Origin: Candidatus Aminicenantes bacterium | Lineage (GTDB): Bacteria > Acidobacteriota > Aminicenantia > UBA2199 | Assembly: GCA_026393795.1 (NCBI GenBank) | Contig: JAPKZL010000206.1 | Span: forward strand, 1 to 32,484 | Length of the DNA stretch: 32,484 nt | Direction of reading: 5' to 3' | Shown: piece by piece, positions 31,075 through 32,484 of the stretch | How the letters are laid out: each line of letters starts with the position of its first letter | How positions within the stretch are numbered: position 1 is the first letter of the stretch | Translations under genes and position numbers: made by a program | The notes under the pieces: model-generated | What the model was told of the DNA's origin: nothing | The model's database searches: none | The model's input: only the letters and a program-made list of their open reading frames with translations

Positions 31075-31252
31075 CTCGGTATACGGCGTACGGCGAACGG
31101 TGTACGGTTTACGGCAGAGGGTGAACGGGAAGAGGCCTGAATCGATAAAAATATTAAATATTGCTATTTAATCTTTCCGTAAACTGTCAACCATATGCCA
31201 ATTTCAATTATTACCTTCAACCGTCCGCCGTACACCGTACACCTTACACCGA
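31075..31252. repeat. Heptad inverted-arm element 9
   Basis: The left arm starts CTCGGTATACGGCGTACGG (31075) and decays after GGCAGAGGGTGAACGGGAAG. The right side (about 31173-31252) has inverted heptads, the linker CCAATTTCAATTATTACC and a terminal run ending CACCGATA. Confidence 0.78.
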
Positions 31253-31285
31253 TAACCTTAAAGTCAAAAAAGCCCTAAAATCCCC

Positions 31286-31314
31286 TTGACAGGCCTGTTT
31301 CGATATGATATTCA
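31286..31314 (+). promoter_or_regulatory. Strong promoter overlapped by a 16-bp palindrome
   Basis: A perfect TTGACA (31286-31291), 17 nt, then TATTCA (31309-31314). The perfect palindrome ATTCAATATATTGAAT (31310-31325) covers the -10 and start region and could be an operator. No protein-coding gene of sensible length follows. Confidence 0.6.
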
Positions 31315-31320
31315 ATATAT

Positions 31321-31417
31321 TGAATGACCAAAAGAAGGAGACAACCGGGTTCGCATTGAAAAAAACCGATGAGTCTCCAAGAAAAACCTGTTCGCCCGGT
31401 TTTTTGCCCGCAAGGGC
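31321..31417 (+). ncRNA. Candidate structured small RNA
   Basis: The transcript predicted from the promoter at 31286 starts near 31321. GGAGAC (31337-31342) pairs with GTCTCC (31373-31378), and AACCGGG (31343-31349) pairs with CCCGGTT (31395-31401). The order a-b-a'-b' permits an H-type pseudoknot or two alternative folds. The second stem runs into T6 (31400-31405), like a Rho-independent end, and a GCCC-GCAA-GGGC hairpin (31406-31417) follows. The only frames inside are very short. No known RNA family is recognised. Confidence 0.4.
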
Positions 31418-31450
31418 CAATGGCGGCAGCATAGATCGAAATTGCAGAAA

Positions 31451-31542
31451 TCGGTGTAAGGTGTACGGCTGACGGTTGACGGTAAGGCAGAAGAAATTGA
31501 ATGATCTCGGCGTACGACGTAAGGCTGACGGTTGACGGTAAG
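31451..31542 (+). repeat. Two direct heptad left arms
   Basis: Two left arms in the same orientation (31451-31486 and 31506-31542) share the 20-base ending GGCTGACGGTTGACGGTAAG apart from variation further out. The second is the left boundary of an element whose right arm is at 31965-32003. Confidence 0.8.
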
Positions 31543-31563
31543 AGAATGCTGCAAATATGAAAA

Positions 31564-31932
31564 ATGACTGAAGTCGCTGGATTTAGAGGATTGAAGGTTT
31601 GGCAAAGAGGGAAGGCACTTGTCGTAAAAGTGTATGAAATTTCAGGAAAAGGCAGATTTTGTTTGGATCACAGCTTGCAAGACCAGGTAAGAAGGGCAGT
31701 TGTATCAATTCCAAGTAATATTGCAGAAGGGGATACATTGGGAACTGATAGGCAATCCATCAGGCATTTTCATATTGCCAAGGGCTCTTGCGCAGAATTA
31801 ATGACTCAGTTGGAAATCGCAAACGAAATCGGATATATAACTCAGGATTCGCTTGAAAAGCTATTGGAGGAGTGTCTTGGTATATCGGGGATGCTGCAAA
31901 GATTGATCAATGCTCGTTCCAAGGTTCGCTAG
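31564..31932 (+). CDS. Four-helix-bundle protein (23S rRNA intervening-sequence/S23 family)
   Basis: The 122-aa protein shows the IVP/S23 pattern: FRGLKVWQRGKALVVKVYEI, LQDQVRRAVVSIPSNIAEG and a helical remainder (SIRHFHIAKGSCAELMTQLEIANEIGYI). Homologues occur inside intervening sequences of 23S rRNA genes and as free-standing genes; the fold is related to the Avd protein of diversity-generating retroelements. Function is unresolved. The gene is about 43 % GC against about 60 % around it, so it is likely acquired. It lies between inverted heptad arms (31506-31542 and 31965-32003) and could be their cargo. No clear ribosome site precedes the ATG. Confidence 0.88.
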   Translation: MTEVAGFRGLKVWQRGKALVVKVYEISGKGRFCLDHSLQDQVRRAVVSIPSNIAEGDTLGTDRQSIRHFHIAKGSCAELMTQLEIANEIGYITQDSLEKLLEECLGISGMLQRLINARSKVR

Positions 31933-31964
31933 AATGTTTTTTACCGTTTTCGTCTTATGGCTTT

Positions 31965-32003
31965 TTCTTACCGTCCGCCGTACGCCGTCCGCCGTACGCC
32001 GAG
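31965..32003 (-). repeat. Heptad right arm downstream of the four-helix-bundle gene
   Basis: TTCTTACCGT followed by inverted heptads (CCGTACG, CCGTCCG units), ending CGCCGAG. It is the inverted counterpart of the arm at 31506-31542, with the gene between them. Confidence 0.8.
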
Positions 32004-32019
32004 TACAAGGAGTCAATCC

Positions 32020-32484
32020 ATGACCAACCAACTCTCAACCTCTCCCGACGGCACCCAGTACCCTCTGCCCAAACCCGAAGACTACGACCGCGAGTTCAAG
32101 CGGATTAAGGCCTTGGTCTCAGAGCACCGGGCCCTAGGCCAAGAAATAGTCGTTGTCCTTGGTGTTGGTTTTGTTGGTGCCGTAATGGCGGCGATTGTCG
32201 CCGACGTGGTAGACAAGAAAGGCAAGCCCTCCAAATTCGTCCTGGGCGTGCAGCGTCCCTCGACGCGCAGCTTCTGGAAGATCCCGACCCTGAATAAGGG
32301 AATATCGCCGGTCAAAGCCGAGGACCCCGAGGTCGAGCCGCTCATCCGCCGCACCGTGCTGGAAAAGAAGAGTTTGCTGGCTACATACAACGACGAGGTG
32401 CTTGCCCTGGCCGACGTGGTGGTTGTCGATGTCCAGCTCGACTTTCTCAAGGAGGAGCTCGGCAACTGCCGCAGCGGCAACGTG
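32020..32484 (+). CDS. Nucleotide-sugar dehydrogenase (UDP-Glc/GDP-Man DH family), 3'-truncated by window edge
   Basis: The visible 155 residues contain a Rossmann NAD-binding motif GVGFVGAVMAAIVAD (about 44-58) after an N-terminal extension. Then come FVLGVQRPSTRSFWKIPTLNKG and LADVVVVDVQLDF, the layout of UDP-glucose/GDP-mannose dehydrogenases, which oxidise nucleotide sugars to uronic acids for surface polysaccharide. The catalytic cysteine would lie beyond the window. AAGGAG precedes ATG 32020 with about 7-nt spacing. The ~40-residue N-terminal extension before the Rossmann fold is longer than usual for UDP-glucose 6-dehydrogenase, so the exact substrate is open. Confidence 0.8.
   Translation, partial: MTNQLSTSPDGTQYPLPKPEDYDREFKRIKALVSEHRALGQEIVVVLGVGFVGAVMAAIVADVVDKKGKPSKFVLGVQRPSTRSFWKIPTLNKGISPVKAEDPEVEPLIRRTVLEKKSLLATYNDEVLALADVVVVDVQLDFLKEELGNCRSGNV

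Noticed and set aside
31244-31605. Short - strand open frames in the repeat region
   Set aside because: They run through heptad arms and the candidate RNA; the translations (RQPYVVRRD, SRTPYTDF types) are repeat-derived.

Overview
The window looks like chromosome from a GC-rich (about 60 % by eye), Gram-negative, probably anaerobic bacterium. An outer membrane is implied by a LolA-like carrier and an OMPP1/FadL-like porin. Anaerobic metabolism is implied by indolepyruvate:ferredoxin oxidoreductase, a phosphate acyltransferase and a bacterial microcompartment (BMC). The mix would suit an uncultured lineage near Acidobacteriota/Aminicenantes, but that placement is inference; no rRNA or tRNA gene is visible.

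Region 1 (1-4707, + strand) is the end of a BMC operon: a partial PduS-like flavin/Fe-S protein, a PduT-like Fe-S shell trimer, two EutN/CcmL vertex proteins, a deoxyribose-phosphate aldolase with an N-terminal targeting and four-cysteine extension, a permuted tandem-BMC trimer, and a class II sugar-phosphate aldolase with a C-terminal targeting helix. Both aldolases would release small aldehydes inside a shell that has its own electron-transfer parts. Region 2 (4720-7884) holds nth, an OsmC-family gene and two DUF507 paralogues separated by a REP-associated tyrosine transposase element. Region 3 (8049-11659) is a translation operon rplM-rpsI-rpsB-tsf-pyrH-frr.

Region 4 (11830-17857, - strand) reads iorA-iorB-ptb-lolA-ECF sigma-anti-sigma-bactofilin-like membrane protein and appears to be one transcription unit. 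Region 5 (18146-30466, + strand) contains a small zinc-ribbon protein, a shortened uvrA, holB-ricT-porin, a PP2C phosphatase with rnc, a small Rho_N/SAP-like protein, a DUF4097 beta-helix protein and a GNAT-like protein. Region 6 (30467-32484) contains acylphosphatase, a candidate structured RNA, a four-helix-bundle (23S intervening-sequence type) gene and the start of a nucleotide-sugar dehydrogenase.

The most unusual feature is a family of intergenic elements made of degenerate 7-bp units (K-A-C-G-G-Y-N). They are arranged as two inverted arms around an AT-rich spacer and occupy most spacers between transcription units after 18 kb. Two sequence dialects (a KAGGGTN heptad and an octad form) share the architecture. 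One element is interrupted by a different inverted repeat, and another encloses the four-helix-bundle gene. Several promoters place the -10 box exactly 6 nt from the ATG, which suggests leaderless mRNAs.
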